Part shown: positions 39,279 to 47,508 of the stretch, one piece after another
Numbering within the stretch: position 1 is the first letter of the stretch
Layout of the letters: each line of letters starts with the position of its first letter
Assembly: GCF_900770955.1 (NCBI RefSeq)
Contig: NZ_CAAGLX010000015.1
Location: forward strand, 94,505-158,504
Reading direction: 5' to 3'
DNA: 64,000 nucleotides
DNA from: an uncultured Phascolarctobacterium sp.
GTDB lineage: Bacteria; Bacillota; Negativicutes; Acidaminococcales; Acidaminococcaceae
The notes under the pieces: generated by a model
What the model was told of the DNA's origin: nothing
The model's database searches: none
Seen by the model: the letters and a program-made list of their open reading frames with translations, nothing else
Position numbers and translations under genes: made by a program

Positions 39279-40643
39279 ATGTTGTATCGTAAGGCTTATC
39301 AAAAGCTTTTAGACTGGAAAGAAGCAGGTGCTAAGCAAGCATTATGTATTGTTGGTGCGCGGCAGATTGGCAAAACGACGTTGGTGCGTGAGTTTGCAAA
39401 AGCAGAGTACAAGGCTTTTTTAGAAATAAACTTTGTTACAGAACCTTCGGCAGCAGATATTTTTGCGCATGATCTTGATGCACAGACTCTTGTCGCTAAT
39501 TTGTCTGCTTATGCGCGGAAGCCACTGCCTGTTGGAAAAACACTTGTGCTTTTAGATGAGATACAGGAATGTCCTGAGGCGCGTACAGCAATAAAATTTT
39601 TGGTAGAAGATGGACGCTTTGATTATATTGAAACTGGTTCTCTTTTAGGCACTAGCTATCATATGGTGCGTTCATTCCCAGTGGGATTTGAAGAAATATA
39701 TCCTATGTATCCCTTGGATTTTGAAGAGTTTATTTTAGCTAATGGCGTGCAAAAGGATACTCTGGTGTATCTTAAGCAGTGTATGGAGCTTATGCGTCCT
39801 GTTCCTTTGGCAATGCATGAGGTTATGTGCAGATTGTTTTATACCTATATTGTTGTTGGCGGTATGCCAAGAGTTGTACAGACATATGTAGATACGCACG
39901 ATATTGGCCTGGTTGTAAAGCAGCAGAAGGATATTCTTGCGCAATATAGGCTAGATATTACTAAATATGCTGACTCTACGGATAAAGTAAAGATAACAGC
40001 AATTTTTGATAATATTCCTGCTCAGCTTGACGATAAAAATCGTCGCTTTATACTTAGCCGTTTGGATTTAAATGGTCGCATGAACCGTTATCAGGATAGC
40101 TTTAAATGGTTAGAAGATGCTGGAGTAGCTTTGCCCTGCTATAATGTAACAGCTCCGCAGCTGCCGTTGAGTTTGAATACGAAGCATAATTTGTTTAAGC
40201 TCTATATGGGAGATACTGGACTTTTGTGCGCCAGCTGTCTGGAAAATGTTCAGTTTGCTATTTTACAGGGAGATTTACAGCTAAATATGGGCAGTATTTT
40301 GGAAAATGTTATGGCACAGCAATTGAAGAGCAAGAATTTTGATTTACGCTATTTCGATTCTAAACGCTTTGGCGAGCTGGATTTCGTTGTGCAGAATAAT
40401 GATAAGGTTGATTTGTTGGAAATAAAATCAGGTAAAGATTATAAGAAGCACGCAGCGCTGAATAAGGTGTCTGCGGTAAGCCAATGGAGCTTTGGAAAGC
40501 TGATTGTTTTTTGCAAGGGAAATGTAGAAAAAGAGGCTGATATTATTTATTTACCATGGTATATGATTATGTTTATGGAAAAAGCACAGATTCCTAAGGG
40601 AAGCATTCATAAGCTTGATTTAAGTGCGCTTGAGCAAAGGTAA
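39279..40643 (+). CDS. AAA ATPase with DUF4143 domain
   Basis: A 454-residue protein. The N-terminal AAA_14 ATPase has Walker A VGARQIGKTTLVREFAKA and Walker B TLVLLDEIQECPEA, with the sensor ETGSLLG. The C-terminal DUF4143 domain ends in a PD-(D/E)xK nuclease-like motif (FGELDFVVQNNDKVDLLEIKSGKD). The family is common in anaerobes; no function is established, although mobility or defence roles are discussed. Codon use is visibly more AT-rich than that of the neighbours. The gene is enclosed by long direct repeats, suggesting acquisition as a cassette. AAGGGAG lies eleven bases before the ATG. Confidence 0.88.
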   Translation: MLYRKAYQKLLDWKEAGAKQALCIVGARQIGKTTLVREFAKAEYKAFLEINFVTEPSAADIFAHDLDAQTLVANLSAYARKPLPVGKTLVLLDEIQECPEARTAIKFLVEDGRFDYIETGSLLGTSYHMVRSFPVGFEEIYPMYPLDFEEFILANGVQKDTLVYLKQCMELMRPVPLAMHEVMCRLFYTYIVVGGMPRVVQTYVDTHDIGLVVKQQKDILAQYRLDITKYADSTDKVKITAIFDNIPAQLDDKNRRFILSRLDLNGRMNRYQDSFKWLEDAGVALPCYNVTAPQLPLSLNTKHNLFKLYMGDTGLLCASCLENVQFAILQGDLQLNMGSILENVMAQQLKSKNFDLRYFDSKRFGELDFVVQNNDKVDLLEIKSGKDYKKHAALNKVSAVSQWSFGKLIVFCKGNVEKEADIIYLPWYMIMFMEKAQIPKGSIHKLDLSALEQR

Positions 40644-40654
40644 AGTTATTGGAG

Positions 40655-40774
40655 CCGCATCAGCGTTTGACGTTGGTGCGGTTTTTGTGTTTTAGGAAAA
40701 ACGTGACAGATAAGGTGCAAAAAGTACGGAAAAACGTTACAGAAAGCAGTAATAAAATGCGGAAAAACGTTACA
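40655..40774 (+). repeat. Right copy of the terminator-iteron direct repeat
   Basis: It repeats the 39070-39188 segment with few changes: terminator CCGCATCAGCG / CGTTGGTGCGG plus TTTTT (40655-40686), then three GGAAAAACGTKACA units at 40695, 40728 and 40761 (period 33). The spacers match those of the left array (for example GAAAGCAGTAATAAAATGC against GAAAGCAGTGATAAAATAC). It terminates the ATPase gene and lies 140 bp upstream of alkaline phosphatase. Confidence 0.92.
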
Positions 40775-40914
40775 AGGCAAAGATAGCTATACTATGTGGA
40801 GAAAGTCTTAACGCCCATTTTACGCAAGTATGCTTTTTCCTTAACAATCTGTGTTTATAATACAGATGTGGTCGGAAAATATATTAGCCGGTCTATGAAG
40901 AAAGGATGAAAAGA

Positions 40915-42711
40915 ATGGATTTTTTAAACAAGAAAAAAGCTCTTCTGGCTGCTGCCGTAGTCAGCATGAGCTGTGCTTTTTCCGCTTATCTGCCCGTTGC
41001 TGCCGAAGCAGCAGGTTATCTGGCTCCGCAGGAGCAGGCTATTAAGGTTCTCCCTATTGATAATGCCAAATTCCTGCAGGGACAAAAATTTGATTTCTCC
41101 ATTGAAGTAAAAAACGGTACCACTGACATGGATGTAAAGGTTAATGGTCAGGATGCCGCAAAATATTTCGGTAAAGCTGCCGACAGAACTATGGAAGGCA
41201 ATACTACCGTTTACAGAATTAATGATGTAAGCTTTGCCAAAGCCGGCGATATTGCTATAGAAGTAAAGGATGGCAGCAATGAACGCAAGGCCAACTACGT
41301 TGTTACCAATGAAAAATCCAAGAAGCGTGCTAAAAATGTCATCCTCTTTGTCGGTGACGGCATGAGCCTGCAGGCGCGTGAGGTTGCCCGTATTCTTTCC
41401 AAGGGCATTACCGAAGGCAAATATAACGATTTGCTGAACATGGAAAAGCTCGATAACATGGCGCTGATTACTACCTCCGGTTATGATTCCATTGTTACCG
41501 ACTCCGCAAACAGTGCTTCCGCTTATGCAACAGGTCATAAGAGCGTAGTTAATGCAATGGGTGTCTATGAAAACTGCACCAAGGATCCCTTTGATGATCC
41601 GAGGGTAGAAAATATCATTGAGCTGGCAAAACGTACCCGCGGTATGGCAACAGGTATCGTTTCTACCGCCAATATTACTGATGCTACTCCTGCTGCAATG
41701 TTTACCCACACCCGCCGTCGTGCCGAGCAGAACTATATAGCTGTCGATATGCTGAACGCGCAGCATCGTCCGGACGTTATCATGGGCGGCGGCTCCCGTC
41801 ATTTCCTGCCGCTGGGTACTCCTGGTTCCAAGCGTAAGGATAACGTTGATGTAATCCAAAGCTTTGAAGACCTTGGTTACAGCTTCTCCGGCACCAAAAC
41901 CGAGCTGGAAAATACTCCTGCCAATGCCGATAAGCTTCTTGGCTTATATCAATTAAACAACATGAATGTTTATATGGACCGTGAGGTTCTGAAGAATCCT
42001 AAGGTTTTGGGTGGCTTTAATGACCAGCCTAATCTGATGGATATGACCGAGAAGGCTATCGACACTCTGAGCAAGAATCCTAACGGCTTCTTCCTGATGG
42101 TTGAAGGTGCCTGCATCGATAAACAGCTGCATGCTATGGATTGGCAGCGTGCGGCTTATGATAATATCGAAATGGATAAGGCTGTAGGCATTGCCCAGAA
42201 ATTTGCGGCTAAAAATAATGATACGCTGATTATCGTAGTTGCCGACCATGCACATGGCATCAGCATTTCCGGTACCTATCATGAGCTGGACGGCAAGACC
42301 GGTCGCGAGGCTGTAAGAACCTATGCCGATGCTAAATGGCCTACCTTTGAAGACAGAGATGGCGATGGCTTCCCGGATAATCCGGACCCATCCGTAACCT
42401 TGGCAGTACAATATGCTAACCATCCTGATTTTAACTGCGATTACAAATTCCGTGATGTGCCGATGGATGCAGCTATTATGGGCAAGGATGGCAAGGCTAT
42501 CGCTAATCCGAAGATTCAAGGTGAATTCTATAAGGGAAATATCCCTGCTAATGATGCCAGTGAGGTACACTCCGCAGATGACATTGTGCTGAATGCAGGC
42601 GGCCCGGGCAGCGAATACTTTAAGGGTGTTATGGATAATACCGAAGTATTCTTCGGCATGGTACGTGCTTTAGGCCTTGACGGCAATAAGACTGTAAAAA
42701 GCAGTAAATAA
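40915..42711 (+). CDS. phoA: Alkaline phosphatase, exported
   Basis: A 598-residue periplasmic metallo-phosphomonoesterase. It has a signal peptide (LLAAAVVSMSCAFSAYLPVAAEA), an N-terminal extra domain of about 115 residues, then the catalytic fold: NVILFVGDGMS (metal Asp), TDSANSASAYATGHKS (nucleophile Ser near residue 200), VEGACIDKQLHAMDW and VVADHAHG. The second ATG (40915), eight bases after AAAGGA, is chosen over 40906, which overlaps the ribosome site. A TATAAT at 40856-40861 is the likely -10. A LolDE-like cluster follows. Confidence 0.93.
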   Translation: MDFLNKKKALLAAAVVSMSCAFSAYLPVAAEAAGYLAPQEQAIKVLPIDNAKFLQGQKFDFSIEVKNGTTDMDVKVNGQDAAKYFGKAADRTMEGNTTVYRINDVSFAKAGDIAIEVKDGSNERKANYVVTNEKSKKRAKNVILFVGDGMSLQAREVARILSKGITEGKYNDLLNMEKLDNMALITTSGYDSIVTDSANSASAYATGHKSVVNAMGVYENCTKDPFDDPRVENIIELAKRTRGMATGIVSTANITDATPAAMFTHTRRRAEQNYIAVDMLNAQHRPDVIMGGGSRHFLPLGTPGSKRKDNVDVIQSFEDLGYSFSGTKTELENTPANADKLLGLYQLNNMNVYMDREVLKNPKVLGGFNDQPNLMDMTEKAIDTLSKNPNGFFLMVEGACIDKQLHAMDWQRAAYDNIEMDKAVGIAQKFAAKNNDTLIIVVADHAHGISISGTYHELDGKTGREAVRTYADAKWPTFEDRDGDGFPDNPDPSVTLAVQYANHPDFNCDYKFRDVPMDAAIMGKDGKAIANPKIQGEFYKGNIPANDASEVHSADDIVLNAGGPGSEYFKGVMDNTEVFFGMVRALGLDGNKTVKSSK

Positions 42712-42732
42712 AATTTAGTGGGGCGAAAGGTT

Positions 42733-43227
42733 ATGCAGAAGAAAATAAGAGCAATTTTACTGATGCTGCTTTTCTGTCACATGAGCTTTACAGGAACGGT
42801 CTCCGATGAGAGACCGTTCTTTGACTTATGCGGCAGGGCAGAAGCAGGCTGGTGGTCAACAACAGAGCTGAGCTTTGATGATTTGTACTCTTCCGTTTCG
42901 TCGCGCGGTGTAACGCTGAGTGACAAGCTGCGCAGCAATGTGGGCTGTACTGTGAGCATGGTGGGCTTTATGGCGCCGCCGCTGACACCTACAATCAACT
43001 TTTTCGTATTGACACGCGAGCCGATGTCTATCTGCCCGTTCTGCGGCAGTGATGCCGACTGGCCGACTGACATTGTAGTGGTAAAGCTGGATAATCCTGT
43101 TACCGCATTGCCCTTTGACAGTCCTATCCGCGTAACCGGTACGCTGGAGCTTGGCAGTGAGGTGGATGCGGAAACAGGCTTTGTAAGCCTTGTACGTATT
43201 AAGGCAAGCAGCCTAGAGGCAATGTGA
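42733..43227 (+). CDS. Exported DUF3299-like protein
   Basis: A 164-residue protein with a signal peptide (IRAILLMLLFCHMSFTGTV). The core reads VGFMAPPLTPTINFFVLTREPMSICPFCGSDADWPTDIVVV, resembling the DUF3299 layout in which a 'GFM-P' strand precedes a Cys-containing ligand loop; the CPFCG pair could bind a metal. Such proteins are often next to LolD/MacB-type ABC genes, as here, where it overlaps the ATPase start by one base. The exact start is unsure (ATG 42733 or GTG 42718). Its role is unknown. Confidence 0.65.
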   Translation: MQKKIRAILLMLLFCHMSFTGTVSDERPFFDLCGRAEAGWWSTTELSFDDLYSSVSSRGVTLSDKLRSNVGCTVSMVGFMAPPLTPTINFFVLTREPMSICPFCGSDADWPTDIVVVKLDNPVTALPFDSPIRVTGTLELGSEVDAETGFVSLVRIKASSLEAM

Positions 43228-43901
43228 TGGCCTTATTGAAAATCAAAAATTTGGGTAAAACATTTCACACGCCGATGGGAGAAATTGCGGCAAGCATTTC
43301 TATACCGTCTCTGCAGCTGGAGCAGGGAGAGGCCTTGCTGCTTGACGGCCCCAGCGGCAGCGGCAAGACAACTGTGCTGCATATGATTTCCGGTCTGCTG
43401 TCGGCCGACAGCGGCAGTATTTATTTTGCCGGTGAGGATGTCAGCAAGCTGCCGACAGCACAAAGAGATGTCTGGCGTGCGGATAATGTAGGCTATATTT
43501 TTCAGCGTCTTAATTTGCTGGATGAGCTGAATGCGCTGGAAAATATTCTTTTGCCGCAGTGCTGGCGCAAGGAGAATAATAAGCAGGATTTGCGTCAGCG
43601 TGCTCTGGTGCTTCTGGAGCAGGTGGGGCTGGCGCAGAAGGCTGCCTGCTTCCCCGGGGAGCTTAGTATTGGTGAGCAGCAGCGTGTGGCTGTTGTGCGT
43701 GCTTTGGTGCATAAGCCGAAACTGCTTCTGGCAGATGAGCCGACTGCGAGCCTTGATCTCGAAAACGGCAAGGTAGTTTTGGGCTTGCTCAGGGAGCTGT
43801 GCCGGGAAAATAATGTTGCGTTGCTGCTCAGTACACATGACGAGGCTGTAAAGGCAACATTTGCCAAAAAATATAATGTGCGGGGTGGCTGTTATGAGTA
43901 A
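43227..43901 (+). CDS. ABC transporter ATPase, LolD/MacB type
   Basis: A 224-residue ATPase: Walker A DGPSGSGKTT, FQRLNLLDELNALENI, signature LSIGEQQRVAVVRAL (LSxGE variant) and Walker B LLLADEPTASLD with H-loop STHDEA. It belongs to the family that powers FtsX-like permeases for lipoprotein or peptide extrusion from the inner membrane. It overlaps its neighbours on both sides, so the three genes are one translationally coupled unit. Confidence 0.9.
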   Translation: MALLKIKNLGKTFHTPMGEIAASISIPSLQLEQGEALLLDGPSGSGKTTVLHMISGLLSADSGSIYFAGEDVSKLPTAQRDVWRADNVGYIFQRLNLLDELNALENILLPQCWRKENNKQDLRQRALVLLEQVGLAQKAACFPGELSIGEQQRVAVVRALVHKPKLLLADEPTASLDLENGKVVLGLLRELCRENNVALLLSTHDEAVKATFAKKYNVRGGCYE

Positions 43902-45078
43902 AATGCAACTGCTGAAAAGGCTGCTTGCCGGCAGAAAGCTGCAGCATTCGCTGGCTGTATTCGTTATGGCCTGCAGTGTGGCGTTGGCAGTGTGTGTGCT
44001 GTTGCTTGCCGAAGGGTTGCACAGCGGCATCACGCAGGCCGGTAAGCCCTTCCCGCTGCTTATGGGTGCCAAGGGCAGTCCCAATCAGCTGGTGCTGAAC
44101 AGTGTTTTCCTGAAGGATCAGCCTGTGGGCAACATCAGCTATACGCAGCTGGAAAAGCTGCGCGCCAATAAACTGGTAGCGCAGGCGGTTCCCTTAGGCT
44201 TTGGCGATAATTACAAGGGCTGTCGTCTGGTTGGTACCGAAAAGGATATCTTTGGCTTTCAGGGCGTGGGCAGTAAGGGTAAATGGCTGCAGCTGGCTGC
44301 AGGCAAAGCCTTTGCCGCACCCGGAGAGGCTGTTGTGGGTGCTGAAACGGCGGCCAAGCTGGGATTGAAGCTGGGTGATACCTTTGCGTCCGTGCATGGC
44401 CTGGTGGCGAATGTTAATGCTAAAGCGCATAAAGAGCAGTACAAGGTCGTAGGTATTTTAAAGTCTGTTAAGGGACCTTATGATAACGCAATTTTGGTCA
44501 GCATGGAAAGCATCTGGCAGAGTCATGCTCATCATGGCGATGCTGATAAAGAAATTACGGCAGTGCTTATCAGACCGAAAGGCTATGCCGAGAGTATGCA
44601 GTTGGCTGCAGCCTACAGTAAGGACAGAGATGTGCAGATAATATTCCCATCCAAGACGATTATCCAGCTTTTTTCGATTATGGGTAATATGGAAACACTG
44701 CTGCGTTTGCTAAGCGGTGCGGTTTTGCTGCTGGCGCTGTTGATTATCGGCAGCTCGTTGTACTGGCTTGTGCTGACAAGCCTGCGTCAGCAGGCGGTTA
44801 TGCGTGCTTTGGGAGCAAGTGCGGCGCAGATTGGCAAGATTTATATTCAGCTTGGCATGATGCTGGTAGGTGGCGGTTTGCTTGGCGGTTTGCTTCTTGG
44901 GCATGGTATTTACGCTCTGCTGAGCCTGCTGCTGCAGCAGGGAGCAGGACTGTATCTGCCGCCGCAGCTGCTGCCTGCGGAAGGTGCATTGGCTGCAGCG
45001 GTGTTGCTGTGCGGCTTGCTTTGCAGTGTGCTGCCGGTTTGGCTTTTGAGCCGTAGGGATGTAGCTGACGCGTTGTAA
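43894..45078 (+). CDS. ABC transporter permease, FtsX/MacB-like
   Basis: A 394-residue permease. It has an N-terminal helix (HSLAVFVMACSVALAVCVLLLA), a large periplasmic domain (about 45-265, MacB_PCD-like with GAETAAKLGLKLGDTF), then three C-terminal helices (LSGAVLLLALLIIGSSLYWLV; MMLVGGGLLGGLLLGHGIY; AAAVLLCGLLCSVLPVWLLS) with the RALGAS coupling helix. The ATG overlaps the ATPase stop. It does mechanical work on envelope substrates rather than import. Confidence 0.88.
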   Translation: MSKMQLLKRLLAGRKLQHSLAVFVMACSVALAVCVLLLAEGLHSGITQAGKPFPLLMGAKGSPNQLVLNSVFLKDQPVGNISYTQLEKLRANKLVAQAVPLGFGDNYKGCRLVGTEKDIFGFQGVGSKGKWLQLAAGKAFAAPGEAVVGAETAAKLGLKLGDTFASVHGLVANVNAKAHKEQYKVVGILKSVKGPYDNAILVSMESIWQSHAHHGDADKEITAVLIRPKGYAESMQLAAAYSKDRDVQIIFPSKTIIQLFSIMGNMETLLRLLSGAVLLLALLIIGSSLYWLVLTSLRQQAVMRALGASAAQIGKIYIQLGMMLVGGGLLGGLLLGHGIYALLSLLLQQGAGLYLPPQLLPAEGALAAAVLLCGLLCSVLPVWLLSRRDVADAL

Positions 45079-45085
45079 TAGGGAA

Positions 45086-45138
45086 AAAAGACTTCTTAGA
45101 TGCAGCTTATATTTCGTTGCTTTCTAAGAAGTCTTTTG
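45086..45138. terminator. Terminator after the ABC permease
   Basis: Arms AAAAGACTTCTTAGA / TCTAAGAAGTCTTTT around a 22-base loop. Confidence 0.85.
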
Positions 45139-45193
45139 CGTTGTATTTTAAAGCTTTATGACGGGAGTGTTTGGTATAAATGCTGATTTATGC

Positions 45194-45685
45194 TTACATT
45201 TCTATCAGCCTTACTTCTGCCTTCAGTTCAGACAGCAATGCCAGTAAATCGCCGAAGGCAAGCCAGACGGTAGCGGTGTTGTCGTTAGGATGAATACCGA
45301 TAATAGCATCAGACGGCATATTTTTACTGCTGATAAAGATAACGCTTTTGCTTGTATCGTTCAAGAGGCCGAAGGGAGAAACCAGGCCTGATTGCAGTCC
45401 TAAATATTTTTCCAGGCGCTCTGCCGAAGCGAAGCTGAGGCGGGAGCTGCCTAATACAGTTGCAAGCTGCCTGAGGTCAACAGGCGTAGTTGCCGGAACA
45501 GTTAGAAGAAAATGCTGTTTGCCGCTGCTGTTGCGCAAAAATAAATTTTTGCAGATAAAGGCATTGGCAGGTATCTCCAGTGCATCAAGTTCTTCCATAG
45601 AATAAACCGGACGGTGTTCTGTATATGTGAAATGTATATGCCTGTTGTTAAGAAGAGCATAGATACTGTTTTTATCAAAGCTCAT
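45194..45685 (-). CDS. YbaK/ProX-type aminoacyl-tRNA deacylase
   Basis: A 163-residue trans-editing domain protein that hydrolyses mischarged tRNA (commonly Ala-tRNA-Pro). Motifs are FTYTEHRPVYSMEELDAL, ICKNLFLRNSSGKQHFLLTVPA (KNLFL core), SSRLSFASAERLEKYLGLQSGLVSPFGLL and ...IGIHPNDNTATVWL, typical of the ProX/PrdX branch. The ATG at 45685 follows GAGGA; an upstream GTG is possible. Monocistronic. Confidence 0.88.
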   Translation of the reverse strand: MSFDKNSIYALLNNRHIHFTYTEHRPVYSMEELDALEIPANAFICKNLFLRNSSGKQHFLLTVPATTPVDLRQLATVLGSSRLSFASAERLEKYLGLQSGLVSPFGLLNDTSKSVIFISSKNMPSDAIIGIHPNDNTATVWLAFGDLLALLSELKAEVRLIEM

Positions 45686-45828
45686 AGTCAATGTCCTCAC
45701 GGAAAGTTTTGTATCTTGATGTATTCCATTATAAAGCAGTATGTGCTTTATGACAAGCTGTGTACTTGCGAATATGGAGAAAGCTCGGAGTTCATGCTAT
45801 AATAATAGCATAGCGAAAGGCGGAAAAG

Positions 45829-46830
45829 ATGATGCGAAAAGTTATAATATACATTTTGGCGCTGCTGGCTTTGCTGGCAGCAGGCTGCGGCAGCCAGCAG
45901 CCACAGCCTAAGGAGTTGCAGCTCTGCAGCAGCATGGGCACCAAGCTGACGGAGGTTATTGCCGACAGCTACAGCAAGGCTGCAGGTGTAAAAGTAAATA
46001 TAAGCTATCTGCCCGGAGGCACACAGCAGGAACGCTTGGATTACCTGCGCAAGCATAGGTTTGATGTCTGGCTGGGCGGTACGAGTGAGGAGTATTTCAT
46101 GGCAGATGAGCAGCACATCCTGCAACCGTATATTGCCAAGGAATCCTATAAGGTGCCGGCAGAGCTGCGTAACCGTACAGGACAATGGACGAGTCTGTAT
46201 CTTAGCTATATCGCTTTGCTGAGCAATAAAAATAATCTGCATGCCTATGGCCTGTATGCACCGGAAACATGGGATGAGCTTTTGGCACCGCAGCTTAAGG
46301 ATGAGTTGGCGATTGCCGATTTTGAATTGGGCGGAGCCAGCTACGGCATGATTACAAGTATCGTGCAGCTGCGTGGCAAGGATCAGGCTATGGCTTATGC
46401 AGCCAAGTTCAATGCGCAGCAGCCTGTTTATACCAAGGGCTTCGGTGAGGCGGTAGACCTTGTGTATATAGGCAAAAAAACCGTTGCTGTAGTGCCGTTG
46501 GATTATGCTCTGCAGATGGAAGCACGTCACCGCCACCTGTTTGCGACAGTGGTGAAAGATGCAAACCGTACAATGCTTACCGGTGCAGCGATTATGCGCA
46601 GCGCAGAGCATCCCGAGCAGGCACGCGCTTTTTTGGATTATCTGATGAGTGATGCCGGTGTCGAGCTTTTGCCTGCTAACGGTTATCATTATATCTGGCA
46701 TGTAAAAAAATATCCCTATAATGACGGACGTAAGGAGCTTATAGGCAATGTCCGCGTACCGGTCGACGATTTAAGCTGGACCTCTGTTTATAAGAGTGAA
46801 ATTATCCGCCAGTGGCGCAGTGCTCTTTAA
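45829..46830 (+). CDS. Iron-type ABC substrate-binding lipoprotein (orphan)
   Basis: A 333-residue lipoprotein (lipobox LLAAGC) of the Fbp/AfuA-like extracellular binding class: LQLCSSMGTKLTEVIADSY, RFDVWLGGTSEEYFMADEQ, APETWDELLAPQLKDEL, ...AVVPLDYALQMEARH. No permease or ATPase is adjacent, so it must share components elsewhere, possibly those at 58.9-61.6 kb. A TGCTATAAT extended -10 lies 26 bp upstream, inside the palindrome TGCTATAATAATAGCA also seen at copA. Either of two adjacent ATGs could be used. Confidence 0.83.
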   Translation: MMRKVIIYILALLALLAAGCGSQQPQPKELQLCSSMGTKLTEVIADSYSKAAGVKVNISYLPGGTQQERLDYLRKHRFDVWLGGTSEEYFMADEQHILQPYIAKESYKVPAELRNRTGQWTSLYLSYIALLSNKNNLHAYGLYAPETWDELLAPQLKDELAIADFELGGASYGMITSIVQLRGKDQAMAYAAKFNAQQPVYTKGFGEAVDLVYIGKKTVAVVPLDYALQMEARHRHLFATVVKDANRTMLTGAAIMRSAEHPEQARAFLDYLMSDAGVELLPANGYHYIWHVKKYPYNDGRKELIGNVRVPVDDLSWTSVYKSEIIRQWRSAL

Positions 46831-46836
46831 AGGCAT

Positions 46837-46865
46837 AAAAAAATTGGCGCTGTGAAAGCGCCAAT
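46837..46865 (-). terminator. Terminator of the thiW-arsR operon
   Basis: Minus strand ATTGGCGCT / AGCGCCAAT stem with a five-base loop, then TTTTTT. Confidence 0.88.
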
Positions 46866-46870
46866 CGGAA

Positions 46871-47203
46871 TTATAAAACCTTATGCTTTACATGGTCCAG
46901 TGCCTGGTCAAAAAGACTGAGCACATGGCTGTCATCCAGAGAATAGATAACCTCTTTGCCGTCCTTGGTAAATTTTACCAGATTGGTGGCACGCAGCAGA
47001 CGCAGCTGATGCGAAATAGCGGAATGAGTCATACCAAGAGCGTCGGCAATACAGGTAACGCACATTTCCTCGTGTGCTAACAGAGAGAGAATGCGGATAC
47101 GGGTAGGGTCACTGAGAACTTTAAAGATATCTGCCATAGGCTGGATATATTTTTCGTCATCGTTGCCGGGAAGAGGCAAGGCATGATTGTGGATATGTGT
47201 CAT
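46871..47203 (-). CDS. ArsR/SmtB-family metal sensor, CzrA-like zinc site
   Basis: A 110-residue winged-helix repressor (DIFKVLSDPTRIRILSLLAHEEMCV; LGMTHSAISHQLRLLRATNLV). The C-terminal helix alpha-5 carries D91, H93, H104 and H107 with exactly the D-x-H...H-x-x-H spacing of the CzrA/SmtB zinc site. The N terminus is His-rich (MTHIHNHALP). So a Zn(II)-responsive derepressor is likely. It is the third gene of the thiW operon, 13 bp after its neighbour. Confidence 0.88.
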   Translation of the reverse strand: MTHIHNHALPLPGNDDEKYIQPMADIFKVLSDPTRIRILSLLAHEEMCVTCIADALGMTHSAISHQLRLLRATNLVKFTKDGKEVIYSLDDSHVLSLFDQALDHVKHKVL

Positions 47204-47216
47204 TTTATCACCTACT

Positions 47217-47507
47217 TTACTTTTTATTGTTTAAGCGCAGACCTTTGTTGAAGAAGAATGCGAGTACTGCGTAATAAAAGAAGCCTCCGGTCGGAGTCTT
47301 GCTGATAAACCATGTCGGAAAAAGGAAAAAGCTCACACAGAGAAAGAGCAACTGTGGCAGACAGCTGAAAAAACAGCTGATGCCTTCCTCGAGCCATTTG
47401 GCCTTGATGTGCAGCGCACTGAAAACGCTGTAGCGTGAGGCAAAGGCTCCGAAGCAAATGCCGCTGAAGGCATAGAGCAGGAAGTTAACAATTTCACCGA
47501 AGTCCAT
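47217..47507 (-). CDS. Small membrane protein in the thiW operon
   Basis: A 96-residue protein with about three hydrophobic segments (IVNFLLYAFSGICFGAFASRY; CFFSCLPQLLFLCVSFFLFPTWF; GGFFYYAVLAFFF). It lies one base after the thiW stop and 13 bp before the zinc sensor, so it is cotranscribed with both. It could be an accessory of the S component; no family is recognised. Confidence 0.6.
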   Translation of the reverse strand: MDFGEIVNFLLYAFSGICFGAFASRYSVFSALHIKAKWLEEGISCFFSCLPQLLFLCVSFFLFPTWFISKTPTGGFFYYAVLAFFFNKGLRLNNKK

Positions 47508-47508
47508 G

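Noticed and set aside
39105..39302. Minus-strand ORF of 65 residues with an 11-residue periodic pattern (CNVF/CHVF)
   Set aside because: The periodicity is forced by the 33 bp DNA repeat, it starts inside the ATPase gene and has no ribosome site.
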